From M3007 sp046160625 (GTDB taxonomy: Bacteria > Bacteroidota > Bacteroidia > Chitinophagales > Saprospiraceae), in the NCBI GenBank assembly GCA_046160625.1, contig JBJXGZ010000100.1:1-64000 (forward strand): a DNA stretch of 64,000 nt, written 5' to 3'. The notes under the pieces were generated by a model, which saw only the letters and a program-made list of their open reading frames with translations, had not been told where the DNA came from and ran no database searches. Of this stretch, positions 1-7,333 are shown in pieces (positions within the stretch are counted from its first letter, which is position 1; each line of letters begins with the position of its first letter). The position numbers and the translations under genes were made by a program.

Positions 1-43
1 GCAGAGACGCTGAGGGTTTGAATGGCACCCTCTGCGTCTCTGC
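1..43. repeat. Inverted repeat downstream of the first lipoprotein gene
   Basis: Positions 1-17 and 27-43 form a 17-bp inverted repeat with one mismatch (GCAGAGACGC / GCGTCTCTGC core). It lies just after the stop of the minus-strand gene ending at 71. It may act as a terminator hairpin. The gcagagacgcagag-type sequence is also a common dispersed repeat in Bacteroidota. Confidence 0.6.
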
Positions 44-70
44 GCCTCTGCGGTTTATTTAAACGTTTCC

Positions 71-865
71 CTACCTCCGCAAACGAATCGTGATCACATC
101 GCCATTGTCCAGCCTGAGCGTACCCAAGCGGTCGCAGACACCATCTCCAAAATCCAGGGAACGCGTGCGGTCGCCGACCGTGAATTCAATAATACCTGCA
201 GAAATCCAGCGGCATCCGGCGCGTTTGATAAGCGGCTCGATGATGGTAGCCGTGAAATCTTTGCCATTTCGGTTGATACCAGAAGCAGTACCCGTGCTGC
301 TCCAAACATCGTCCCAATGGGTGAGCGTGTTGCCACCTTCGATGAGTGTGCTGTTGCGGGTTTTGCTCCAGGTGGTGGTAGTGCCGTCTTCAAAGCTGAG
401 TTTCATGTCGGTCGCAACTTTGGTGTACGACCATTGACCAAGGGCGTTTTGGCCGTTGTTCGTCCAGGTCCGGGTGCCTTCTACTTTTACGCCGTCCACA
501 AAGAAATTGTCGTGGCTGATCGTACGTACCGCGCCGGGGCTGCGGATTTCCGCCGTTTGGTTTATGATAAGGATCCCGCTCAAAACACGGCCATCCGGGC
601 GGGTGCAGGCCGTACCAAAATCAATGGTGATGGTATTGGGCCAGGTGCCTTCCGGCTGTGCAAAAGTGACGGTGGGACAAGGGCCGCCGCCGCGTTCTTC
701 CACGGCGATGTCGGCGTCGAGGTCAATTTGCTCGGTGTAGTCTTCGTTGGCGGAAAGGTCTTCTGCGGTGGCGATGACCAGGTCGTTGTTGTCATTTTTT
801 CTGCAAGATTCAAAAACAGCGATACTGGCGATCAGGGCGATGAGAAACAAAAGGGACTTTTTCAT
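71..865 (-). CDS. Putative lipoprotein of unknown function
   Basis: A 264-residue protein with a lipoprotein signal: basic start MKKS, hydrophobic stretch, then lipobox FESC with Cys21 as the expected lipidation site. An acidic, low-complexity linker follows (about 24-60, ending in a Glu/Arg/Gly patch). The rest is rich in Thr, Gly and Asp and probably beta-stranded, with paired cysteines (for example in FGTACTRPDG and DGVCDRLG) that could form disulfides. I recognise no catalytic motif. Similar lipoproteins of unknown role are common in Bacteroidota. The export and lipidation call is firm; the function is unknown. Confidence 0.75.
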   Translation of the reverse strand: MKKSLLFLIALIASIAVFESCRKNDNNDLVIATAEDLSANEDYTEQIDLDADIAVEERGGGPCPTVTFAQPEGTWPNTITIDFGTACTRPDGRVLSGILIINQTAEIRSPGAVRTISHDNFFVDGVKVEGTRTWTNNGQNALGQWSYTKVATDMKLSFEDGTTTTWSKTRNSTLIEGGNTLTHWDDVWSSTGTASGINRNGKDFTATIIEPLIKRAGCRWISAGIIEFTVGDRTRSLDFGDGVCDRLGTLRLDNGDVITIRLRR

Positions 866-1279
866 GTCGTGGGTGAAGTTTTGTGTTTGTGAAAAGGTGA
901 TGGAATGGCTGGCGTTGTCCTGATGGAGAACGGGAGTAGTAGACGGATGGGTGGGAGGAGGGTTTAAAGTGGGGGAGGTTAAAAGTTTGGGGCGGGGGGA
1001 AATTTGGTAAGCCAGAAAAATCTTCCGCCATGTCTGAGTCTTTGCACAGCGGAAGGAGTCATCAAAAGACTGGAAAATTGAACACCATGCAAGGCAAAAA
1101 TTCCGGCAATCAGGACATATCAGTAAAATATTGTTGCGAAAAAAATAACCAAGCGCTCTTTTTTACAAAGCCCAGCCATACATTTGCCAACGGGAAAACC
1201 AAGTTCCCAGAGCGCTGCACCAATGAAATCCCCTTAGTTTTCTTGGCATTCATTCCAGCGTTGCGGCTTCGTTCAACTT
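866..1279. other. Intergenic region without a supported gene
   Basis: About 410 bases upstream of the lipoprotein gene on the minus strand. It contains purine-rich and pyrimidine-rich runs and one short open frame (1030-1281) with no recognisable protein features. No convincing RNA gene or promoter was seen. Confidence 0.5.
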
Positions 1280-1352
1280 AATGCATCCGCAACCAAGCCC
1301 CTCGGCATCCGAATAGGGGTAAATTTATTTGGGGCTTGGTCGCGGATGCATT
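1280..1352. repeat. 22-bp inverted repeat upstream of the AT-rich gene
   Basis: Arms 1280-1301 and 1331-1352 (core GCATCCGC / GCGGATGC and CCAAGCCCC / GGGGCTTGG) match in 21 of 22 positions around a 29-nt loop. It lies 33 bp before the start of the gene at 1386, in a divergent intergenic region, so it is not an obvious terminator. It could be an operator, a mobile-element scar or the boundary of acquired DNA. Confidence 0.7.
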
Positions 1353-1385
1353 GCTAATAGTTCTCGGTAATTACAATGAAATAAA

Positions 1386-3056
1386 ATGAGTATAATAAAA
1401 AGTAAAATTTACGCTCCCTTAAATAGTATCAGGGCCAGCTTTTTAATATTTGGAAGCATCATTTGGGTGCTTTCATTAATATTCCTCATATGGCCAGAAA
1501 CTATTATTAAGGATGAGTATATTTTGAACTATATCAAAGCGCACGATAAAATTAACGACTACTTGATAAACTTATCTGCGGCACTTCTTTGTGGACTTGT
1601 AATTACTTTAACATGGAATAAAATCGAAGAAGCCTTTGGAATAATTAAAGATGAAGAATTATTGCAGGAATTTCGGAGGACAAATAAAGAATTTAGGCTT
1701 GTACCAGTCGAGTCGGCTTTTGCTTTGGCAACAAAGTATATAACTAATTGCCTTTCTATTAGAGCGATTGGAACCGCACAGCAAGACCATAGGAGCCCAA
1801 GTATTCAAGAAGCGATTGATAGGTATCTAAACGAAACGATTAAGCGACTTAATAACAGGGTAGTTCCAGTAAAATATCGACGAATTTCAAACATCAACCT
1901 AAATGAAAAATTCAACGCTCATATTCAAAAAGTATTTGACGAAAAGAATGTAAGCAAGCATGAAATTGAAATGATATTTTATAATCAATTTACTCCTTTC
2001 TACACATACTTAATAATTGACGAAAAATTTATGATGCTCTCAATAAATCACCCGCCAGGCTGTGATTCATATTGCGAGTATTGCCTAATTTGTGAAAATA
2101 GAGATGTGATTGAGTTGTTCAAAACTCAATTTCAAAAGATTTTTGATAAAGAGAGGGAAATTAGGATGATTGTTAAGAATAAACAAGGGTTTGAGCGGTG
2201 TCAAACTTTTGATAAAATAATCTATTCCGAATTGGATACGATTGTCAAAGGAATAGAGCAAATCCCTGACATGAATGAAAATTACAAAAAGTTTATTCTA
2301 CCCGAAATAAATCAAATACAAAAAAACATCACAAGGCTTTCGGAACAAAGGCTGAAAATAAATCACACTTTTTCCAATGGAAACCTCCTTGCTATTTTTT
2401 GCAAGTATATGGATGGTCTGCAAAAAGACGACCAATATACAACAATAACGTTTTTTGAATTCTGGCAGGATATCGTCAACAAAGGCAAGAGAGAACCCGA
2501 TTTTATTGAATCAAACACAAATGCCTTAAAGCGAGGTGCAAAAATTTCTCGACTTTTAGTACTTGATGAAGAAATTATAAGAAAAATATCTCATCTTGAT
2601 TCCTTTACACACCAAGATGTGGTTAGTAACATAATGGAGATGACATACTATTTCGGAATTCAAAAAGTAATAAAATTGAATTTAAAGATGCTCTTGCAGT
2701 ATCCCGATAATTACACTTTTGAAATTTTGATTTCTAAAAGGCACGGTAAATTGAGACAGAACTATTTCAATTTTGCTATACTAAAAATCAGAGGACAGGA
2801 AAATGAAAAAATCTTGTTTGAGCCATCAAACACAGCACAAATAGAAAGCACAACGATTTTATTTTATACTAACAAATATCCTACTAGACACCAAGCGGAG
2901 TTTGAAGAAAAAGAAAGACAACTTAGTGAAATTAAACAAGCATGGGAAACTCAAAATTGTGCGGGCTTTAAAAAATTTTTCATTGAAGTTGATTCAAAAT
3001 TTTTTGGTAACAATGAAAACCAACTGAAATTATTCGGGCAATTGTTAAATGACTAA
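1386..3056 (+). CDS. Two-TM-helix membrane protein of unknown function, AT-rich
   Basis: A 556-residue protein with two N-terminal transmembrane helices (about residues 17-38 and 60-78), leaving a cytoplasmic domain of about 470 residues. The soluble part seems to hold two similar alpha/beta segments: one with SIRAIGT, RYLNETIKRLNNR and FYTYLIIDEKFM, and a later one with AKISRLLVLDEE and a strand-rich end. The first recalls a phospholipase D-like or sensor fold, but I see no HKD motif. A cysteine cluster lies at about 226, 230, 233 and 236 (GCDSYCEYCLIC). The gene is clearly more AT-rich than its neighbours, is preceded by an inverted repeat and followed by an insertion sequence, all of which suggest horizontal acquisition. 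A stress or defence effector is possible but only inferred. Confidence 0.7.
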   Translation: MSIIKSKIYAPLNSIRASFLIFGSIIWVLSLIFLIWPETIIKDEYILNYIKAHDKINDYLINLSAALLCGLVITLTWNKIEEAFGIIKDEELLQEFRRTNKEFRLVPVESAFALATKYITNCLSIRAIGTAQQDHRSPSIQEAIDRYLNETIKRLNNRVVPVKYRRISNINLNEKFNAHIQKVFDEKNVSKHEIEMIFYNQFTPFYTYLIIDEKFMMLSINHPPGCDSYCEYCLICENRDVIELFKTQFQKIFDKEREIRMIVKNKQGFERCQTFDKIIYSELDTIVKGIEQIPDMNENYKKFILPEINQIQKNITRLSEQRLKINHTFSNGNLLAIFCKYMDGLQKDDQYTTITFFEFWQDIVNKGKREPDFIESNTNALKRGAKISRLLVLDEEIIRKISHLDSFTHQDVVSNIMEMTYYFGIQKVIKLNLKMLLQYPDNYTFEILISKRHGKLRQNYFNFAILKIRGQENEKILFEPSNTAQIESTTILFYTNKYPTRHQAEFEEKERQLSEIKQAWETQNCAGFKKFFIEVDSKFFGNNENQLKLFGQLLND

Positions 3057-3242
3057 AAACCGAGAACAAAGGCTTTTCCGCCCCGCGTGGTGTTCCCAGC
3101 CTAACCCAACCTCTCCGCTTAGCCTCAAAACCGATCCCCAGCCGCCGCGCCTGGGTCTTATGACCCAGCGCCACCTCGGTGGTTAGCCAGGCTCAAGGTA
3201 AGAATCTGCGAAATTCGGCACAAGGATCGCCCATAAAAATTC

Positions 3243-4565
3243 CCGCCGTGCTTGGTGTTTTCACCACAGGTGTCCGAAACCTTGTAACTTTTAGCAACAA
3301 TTGGTAATTTGCCCTTAAAAAGGCACTTATGAAGCAATCAGTTAGCGCAGAGAGCCTCATAAAACTGATACCAGATGAATTGTTAGATCAATTTGCAGGA
3401 GAAACATTGGTTGATTATCAAGTCAAGAAGTTGAAAGGCTGTGTCCTTTTTAAGTTGCTGTTATACAGTCTTCTAAAAACGGAAAGGATTAGTCAGCGGG
3501 TAATAGCACAGTTTTTCAACAGTCGGCAGTTTCAATTTTTGGCAGGTTTTGAGGGTAAGAAGCATACAAAGCACACCAGTATTTCTGACCGTTTGGCTTG
3601 TATTGAAGTTTCGTTTTTTGAACGGTTGCATGATTATGTAGTGAAGGAGTTGGGATCGAAGTATCAAGTTGAGGTCCCCAATGCTCAGAAAATAGTTCGA
3701 TTTGACAGTACGACAGTGAGTTGTTCGGCCAAGTTATTGAGCATTGGGATGAAAAACGATCCAACTAAAGGCACATCACCGCGGGCCAATGGGTTGAGCC
3801 AAATCAAGTTCAGCGTCGGCTTTGATGGCATATTAACCAACGGAATCAAATGCTACACTGAACAGAATTATCTCAATGAAAACCTTGCCCTGTCCGAGTT
3901 GATAATGGAAGAGCCGAATCTTGAAGGACAAATTGCAGTGTTTGATCGGGGAGTTCAGGGCCGCAAGACCCTTGCGCTGTTTGATGAGTCGGGGATTGAT
4001 TTTGTGACGCGTTTGGGAGACAAGCCCAAATACGAGGTAGTCGAGTCCTACAGAGTGGATGATTCTTTTACAGACACGCTGGAAATCAAAGGTGATTTAG
4101 ACGTTTACTTATTCACCCAAAATGCAAAGGTGAAGACCTTATTCCGACTTGTTGAAGCAACGCATTTGGAAAGCAAAAAACCGATGTTCTTTCTAACGAA
4201 AATCCAAGAGTTGACGGCTGCTGAAGTGACAGAAGTATATAAAAAACGTTGGGAGATCGAGGTTTTTTTCAAGTTTCTTAAGCAGGAGATGTCTTTTTCG
4301 CACCTTTTGTCACGGACTGAAAACGGCATTAAAGTGATGCTTTATATGACAATGATTGCCGCCATGCTGGTGCTAATTTACCGAAAAACTAACGCCATTG
4401 ATGGTTACAAAATAGCAAAACTTCAATTTGTCAATGAACTGGAATTCGACCTGATAAAAGAAATTGTATTGCTCTGTGGAGGAGACCCTGCAAAACTGGA
4501 CCAATACCCCAAAAGACTATGAACAAGGTTTCGGACACCTGTGGTGAAAACACCAAGCACGGCGG
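3243..4565 (+). mobile_element. Complete IS4-family insertion sequence
   Basis: An element of about 1.32 kb bounded by perfect 43-bp terminal inverted repeats at 3243-3285 and 4523-4565, beginning CCGCCGTGCTTGGTGTTTTC at the left end. It carries one intact transposase gene. I could not identify a clear target-site duplication in the bases flanking the repeats. The right end lies 35 bp before the VOC-family gene at 4601. Intact ends and an intact transposase suggest a recent and possibly active copy. Confidence 0.93.
3329..4522 (+). CDS. IS4-family transposase
   Basis: A 397-residue DDE transposase. The first catalytic Asp is in RFDSTTV (about D126) and the second in AVFDRGVQG (about D206). 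The IS4 signature Y-x2-R-x3-E-x6-K is exact in YKKRWEIEVFFKFLK (Y304, R307, E311, K318). The N-terminal 100 residues form the usual helical DNA-binding part. The gene ends at the inner edge of the right inverted repeat, overlapping it so that the stop lies against the repeat. No frameshift or internal stop is present, so the transposase looks functional. Confidence 0.95.
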   Translation: MKQSVSAESLIKLIPDELLDQFAGETLVDYQVKKLKGCVLFKLLLYSLLKTERISQRVIAQFFNSRQFQFLAGFEGKKHTKHTSISDRLACIEVSFFERLHDYVVKELGSKYQVEVPNAQKIVRFDSTTVSCSAKLLSIGMKNDPTKGTSPRANGLSQIKFSVGFDGILTNGIKCYTEQNYLNENLALSELIMEEPNLEGQIAVFDRGVQGRKTLALFDESGIDFVTRLGDKPKYEVVESYRVDDSFTDTLEIKGDLDVYLFTQNAKVKTLFRLVEATHLESKKPMFFLTKIQELTAAEVTEVYKKRWEIEVFFKFLKQEMSFSHLLSRTENGIKVMLYMTMIAAMLVLIYRKTNAIDGYKIAKLQFVNELEFDLIKEIVLLCGGDPAKLDQYPKRL

Positions 4566-4600
4566 AAACTCAATCAGTCTCAAACACTTAATCGAAGCTG

Positions 4601-4990
4601 ATGATACAGTACGAGTTCATACTCTATGTTGCCAACCAACAGAGAAGTCGAGACTTTTATGCTACTGTCCTGCAAAAGGACCCCGATCTCGATGTTCCCG
4701 GAATGACTGAGTTTATCCTCATAGAAGGCTTAAAACTTGGGCTAATGCCGGAGATGGGTATTGCTAAAATACTTCAGGGCAAAACGCCACATCCAAAAGA
4801 CGGGAATGGTATCCCCCGTTGTGAACTGTATTTACTGGTTGACGACGTCGAAGCAGCCTTTGCCCGGGCTCTTCAAGCCGGAGCAAAGGAGATCAGCGAA
4901 ATCCAGGATCGGGATTGGGGCGATTCAGTGGGTTATGTGGCCGATCTGGATGGCCATATTTTGGCTTTTGCAAAGCGAATTGGCAAGTAG
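4601..4990 (+). CDS. VOC (glyoxalase/bleomycin-resistance fold) family protein
   Basis: A 129-residue protein with the paired beta-alpha-beta-beta-beta layout of the vicinal oxygen chelate superfamily. It begins YEFILYVANQQRSRDFYATV, the typical first strand and helix, and the second module has CELYLLVDDVEAAFARAL and ends with YVADLDGHILAFAKR. Members include glyoxalase I-like enzymes, dioxygenases and antibiotic-binding proteins; the substrate cannot be read from sequence. The IS4 element ends just 35 bp upstream, so the native promoter has probably been displaced or replaced. Confidence 0.85.
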   Translation: MIQYEFILYVANQQRSRDFYATVLQKDPDLDVPGMTEFILIEGLKLGLMPEMGIAKILQGKTPHPKDGNGIPRCELYLLVDDVEAAFARALQAGAKEISEIQDRDWGDSVGYVADLDGHILAFAKRIGK

Positions 4991-5049
4991 GTTTATTCGA
5001 GAAAATATCCCCCGCCCCCCAACGTTCTCCCCAAAAAACATCCTATCCT

Positions 5050-5916
5050 ATGCGAAATCTGCTCCTACCTACCCTACTCCTCTGTCTCTTTTCCAAGCTC
5101 CTTTCCGCCCAAAAAGCCGCCAAGCCCAGCAATATTTTTGACCTGAAAGAAGCCATCGCCAAAAAACTCGTCAGCATCCAAATCGAGGGAAAAGGCGGCC
5201 ATCAAGGCGAATCTTTGAAGCTCGTATGCAAAAACCTGCGCGGCCAATACCTGCGCCTGCGCATCCCGCAGGGCCAACTCATGGAACCTGCTGATTCCGC
5301 CCAACAAACCCTAGTGGTGGCCGAAGAAATGCTGCTAGCCGTCATGGCCAAAACGCCCGTCGAGGCCTCGCTGAAAACTTTTTGCACCCAGGCAGGCGAT
5401 AATTCTCCGAGTGCCGGATCGGCATTTGCGGTAGGCGCCCTCGCACCTGCTACGGTTTGCAACTTGCTCAAATTCATGCAGGAAAAAGGTAAAACCGACT
5501 TAGCGGAGGCCCAAACTGCCGTGTGGTGCCTCACCAGCGGACAATCGCTCGGCTCCATCGGCGACGCGGAATTGACCAAGTTCGTGGCCGAACAACTGGG
5601 TAAGGAAGTGCCCGGTTATAGAATCCGGCACAGCGTAGTAGAAACCGTACCGGGCCGACCTGCGGAGCTGGGCAAAGCGCTGGTCATTGAAGGCAATTTC
5701 CGCTACTATCTGGAAAAGGACGAGCGCACGATCATGGTGCTGCTCGACGGCGCGGGCAAGCTCATCAAACAAGTTTCCAAAGAAGAAATCATGAAAGCCG
5801 GCGAACACCGCAGCAGCCTCCGCCTGGAGGTGTACAATCTCGACCCAGGCAAATACACCCTGCGCATGCAGACAAAGGCCGGGCGGGTGATAAAGGATAC
5901 GGAGATCGAGTTTTAA
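5050..5916 (+). CDS. Secreted protein of unknown function
   Basis: A 288-residue protein starting MRNLLLPTLLLCLF, followed by a signal-peptidase site near LLSAQ. The open frame extends further upstream, but this ATG gives a standard signal peptide. The mature part has a beta-rich region containing KLVSIQIEGKGG, then a helical segment with TVCNLLKFMQEKGK and AVWCLTSGQSLGSI, and a C-terminal beta domain ending YTLRMQTKAGRVIKDTEIEF. The central segment resembles the helical 'vWA-associated' or TQXA-type segments in some secreted proteins, but this is not firm. Probably periplasmic or secreted; role unknown. Confidence 0.75.
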   Translation: MRNLLLPTLLLCLFSKLLSAQKAAKPSNIFDLKEAIAKKLVSIQIEGKGGHQGESLKLVCKNLRGQYLRLRIPQGQLMEPADSAQQTLVVAEEMLLAVMAKTPVEASLKTFCTQAGDNSPSAGSAFAVGALAPATVCNLLKFMQEKGKTDLAEAQTAVWCLTSGQSLGSIGDAELTKFVAEQLGKEVPGYRIRHSVVETVPGRPAELGKALVIEGNFRYYLEKDERTIMVLLDGAGKLIKQVSKEEIMKAGEHRSSLRLEVYNLDPGKYTLRMQTKAGRVIKDTEIEF

Positions 5917-5922
5917 ATTCTA

Positions 5923-6074
5923 AATTAAACCGCAAAATGTAAAACAGGAGAACCGCAAAATTTAAAATTATACCACATTTGAACTCGAAAAAGGAACGTT
6001 TTTGCCCACTTCGGATCATAATGTACGGTTTTACATTTTGCGGTTCTCCTGTTTTACATTTTGCGGTTTAAATA
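5923..6074. repeat. Long inverted repeat between convergent genes
   Basis: Arms of about 43 bp (about 5923-5966 and 6028-6074) are near-perfect inverted copies. Each arm holds two copies of an ACCGCAAAATgTAAAA-type unit separated by CAGGAG. The structure sits between the stops of two convergent genes and could act as a bidirectional terminator. Its arms of tandem units match the general pattern in this window. Confidence 0.8.
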
Positions 6075-6078
6075 GTTT

Positions 6079-6978
6079 TCATGTATTGATCCCCTGCTCC
6101 TTCAACACATCCCGCAACAGCGGCTCCAATTCAATTTTCTGTGCCTCGTTCCGAATTCGCTTGGTCAGTTCGTCGTACAGTGTCTGAGAAGGGATTTTGT
6201 CAATTTCATACGTCAACACGCTGACCAGTTTGGCATAACGCCGCCGCTGATACCATACCCAACCAATGATCGCAGCGGCCAAAGCTGCCAGGGCAAACAA
6301 CAGGTTTTTGGCCTGCCGTTGCACAAACGGAACGTCTTTTCGAACGATTTTCTCCACCCGTGCCATGATCGAGTCAACGGTGGGCTGTAACGCACTATTG
6401 ACCAACAACTGCGCCTTGATCCTGGTGCTATCTCCCAGTGCGCCATTGAGGATGATCTGCACTTTCTGCTTGGCGGTTTCCGCATCGAAGTTGTTGAGCG
6501 CGTTTTGGATCATGTCGCTCAGCATGGTCTTCGTTTGCTTTTTTAGTTTGCCCGTGGTTTCCTCAATAATGCTGATGAGGAATTTTTTCAAGTCCTCGTC
6601 TTTGATATTGTCTTTCAAGCTGTTGAGCCTGGATTCTAGTTTTCTGCCAATGGAGTCCAGCTGCGCTTCCGACAAATTGCCGAGCTCCTCGATTTTGAGT
6701 TTGAGTTTTTGAAAATCCGGGTCAAGGGTATCCATGGAGCCTTTGAGGCCAATGAGCAGGTTCCTGGAAATCAATTGGGCGGTATCGGCAATGCCAAGGG
6801 CGGCACTCCTGCTGGCACTACGCAAGAGGCTGTCCAGCTGAGCCTGGTTTGTTGCGCGGAATTTTGTGAGGTCCACATTGTCCACGTTGTTTTTCAGAAG
6901 ATTGCAGCCCGCGGCAAACAAGAGCAATGCTGCAAAAAGCATTATCCCTATGGGTTTGAAATTCATTTTTAGGTTCAT
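6079..6978 (-). CDS. Lipoprotein-like protein with long helical region and C-terminal TM helix
   Basis: A 299-residue protein; the start at 6978 (MNLKMNFKPIG) places a lipobox LFAAGC with Cys25 after a hydrophobic stretch. The body is almost entirely helical and heptad-rich (TAQLISRNLLIGLKGSMDTL, SEAQLDSIGRKLESRLNSLK), suggesting a coiled coil or bundle. A second hydrophobic helix lies at about 225-243 (LLFALAALAAAIIGWVWY), followed by RRR and a cytoplasm-like basic/acidic tail. A lipid anchor plus a C-terminal membrane helix is unusual; the first segment could instead be an uncleaved membrane anchor. No enzyme motif is seen and no function is assigned. Confidence 0.7.
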   Translation of the reverse strand: MNLKMNFKPIGIMLFAALLLFAAGCNLLKNNVDNVDLTKFRATNQAQLDSLLRSASRSAALGIADTAQLISRNLLIGLKGSMDTLDPDFQKLKLKIEELGNLSEAQLDSIGRKLESRLNSLKDNIKDEDLKKFLISIIEETTGKLKKQTKTMLSDMIQNALNNFDAETAKQKVQIILNGALGDSTRIKAQLLVNSALQPTVDSIMARVEKIVRKDVPFVQRQAKNLLFALAALAAAIIGWVWYQRRRYAKLVSVLTYEIDKIPSQTLYDELTKRIRNEAQKIELEPLLRDVLKEQGINT

Positions 6979-7109
6979 GACAATTGTTGAAAAAGGTTTT
7001 GGCGGCACAAACCTAAATACAATGTGATTTAAGTTTTTGCTGATTCTACATTTTAAACCACGTACATTTTTGAAACTTATAGACATATCTTTTCTTGTCC
7101 ACTGAATGA

Positions 7110-7287
7110 TATTTTTTTGACAGGATGGACAGGATGGACAGGATGGACAGGATGGACAGGATATGTCGGCTTCGCCGACTCCTTACCATGGATGTTTGTA
7201 GCAAGTAATCAACTTGGAAGTACAACAAATGAATAACTCGGTACAAGTCGGCGAAGCCGACATATCCTGTCCATCCTGTCAAAAAAT
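7110..7287. repeat. Tandem GGACAGGAT repeat with inverted partner
   Basis: About 7113-7161 holds about five copies of a GGACAGGAT-type 9-10 bp unit, followed by ATGTCGGCTTCGCCGAC. The reverse complement (GTCGGCGAAGCCGAC then ATATCCTGTCCATCCTGTC) returns at about 7248-7287 with only two units. The result is a hairpin with a loop of about 70 nt between the patatin-like gene and the downstream helical lipoprotein gene, both on the minus strand. It may act as a terminator and as a leader. No protein is supported here. Confidence 0.8.
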
Positions 7288-7333
7288 AAAATCACGGCAC
7301 TTATTCATCTAACTTGGCAATCTTGTGTACTTA

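Noticed and set aside
1030..1281. Short open frame of 83 codons
   Set aside because: No homologous-looking motif, no start context, and it runs into the inverted repeat.
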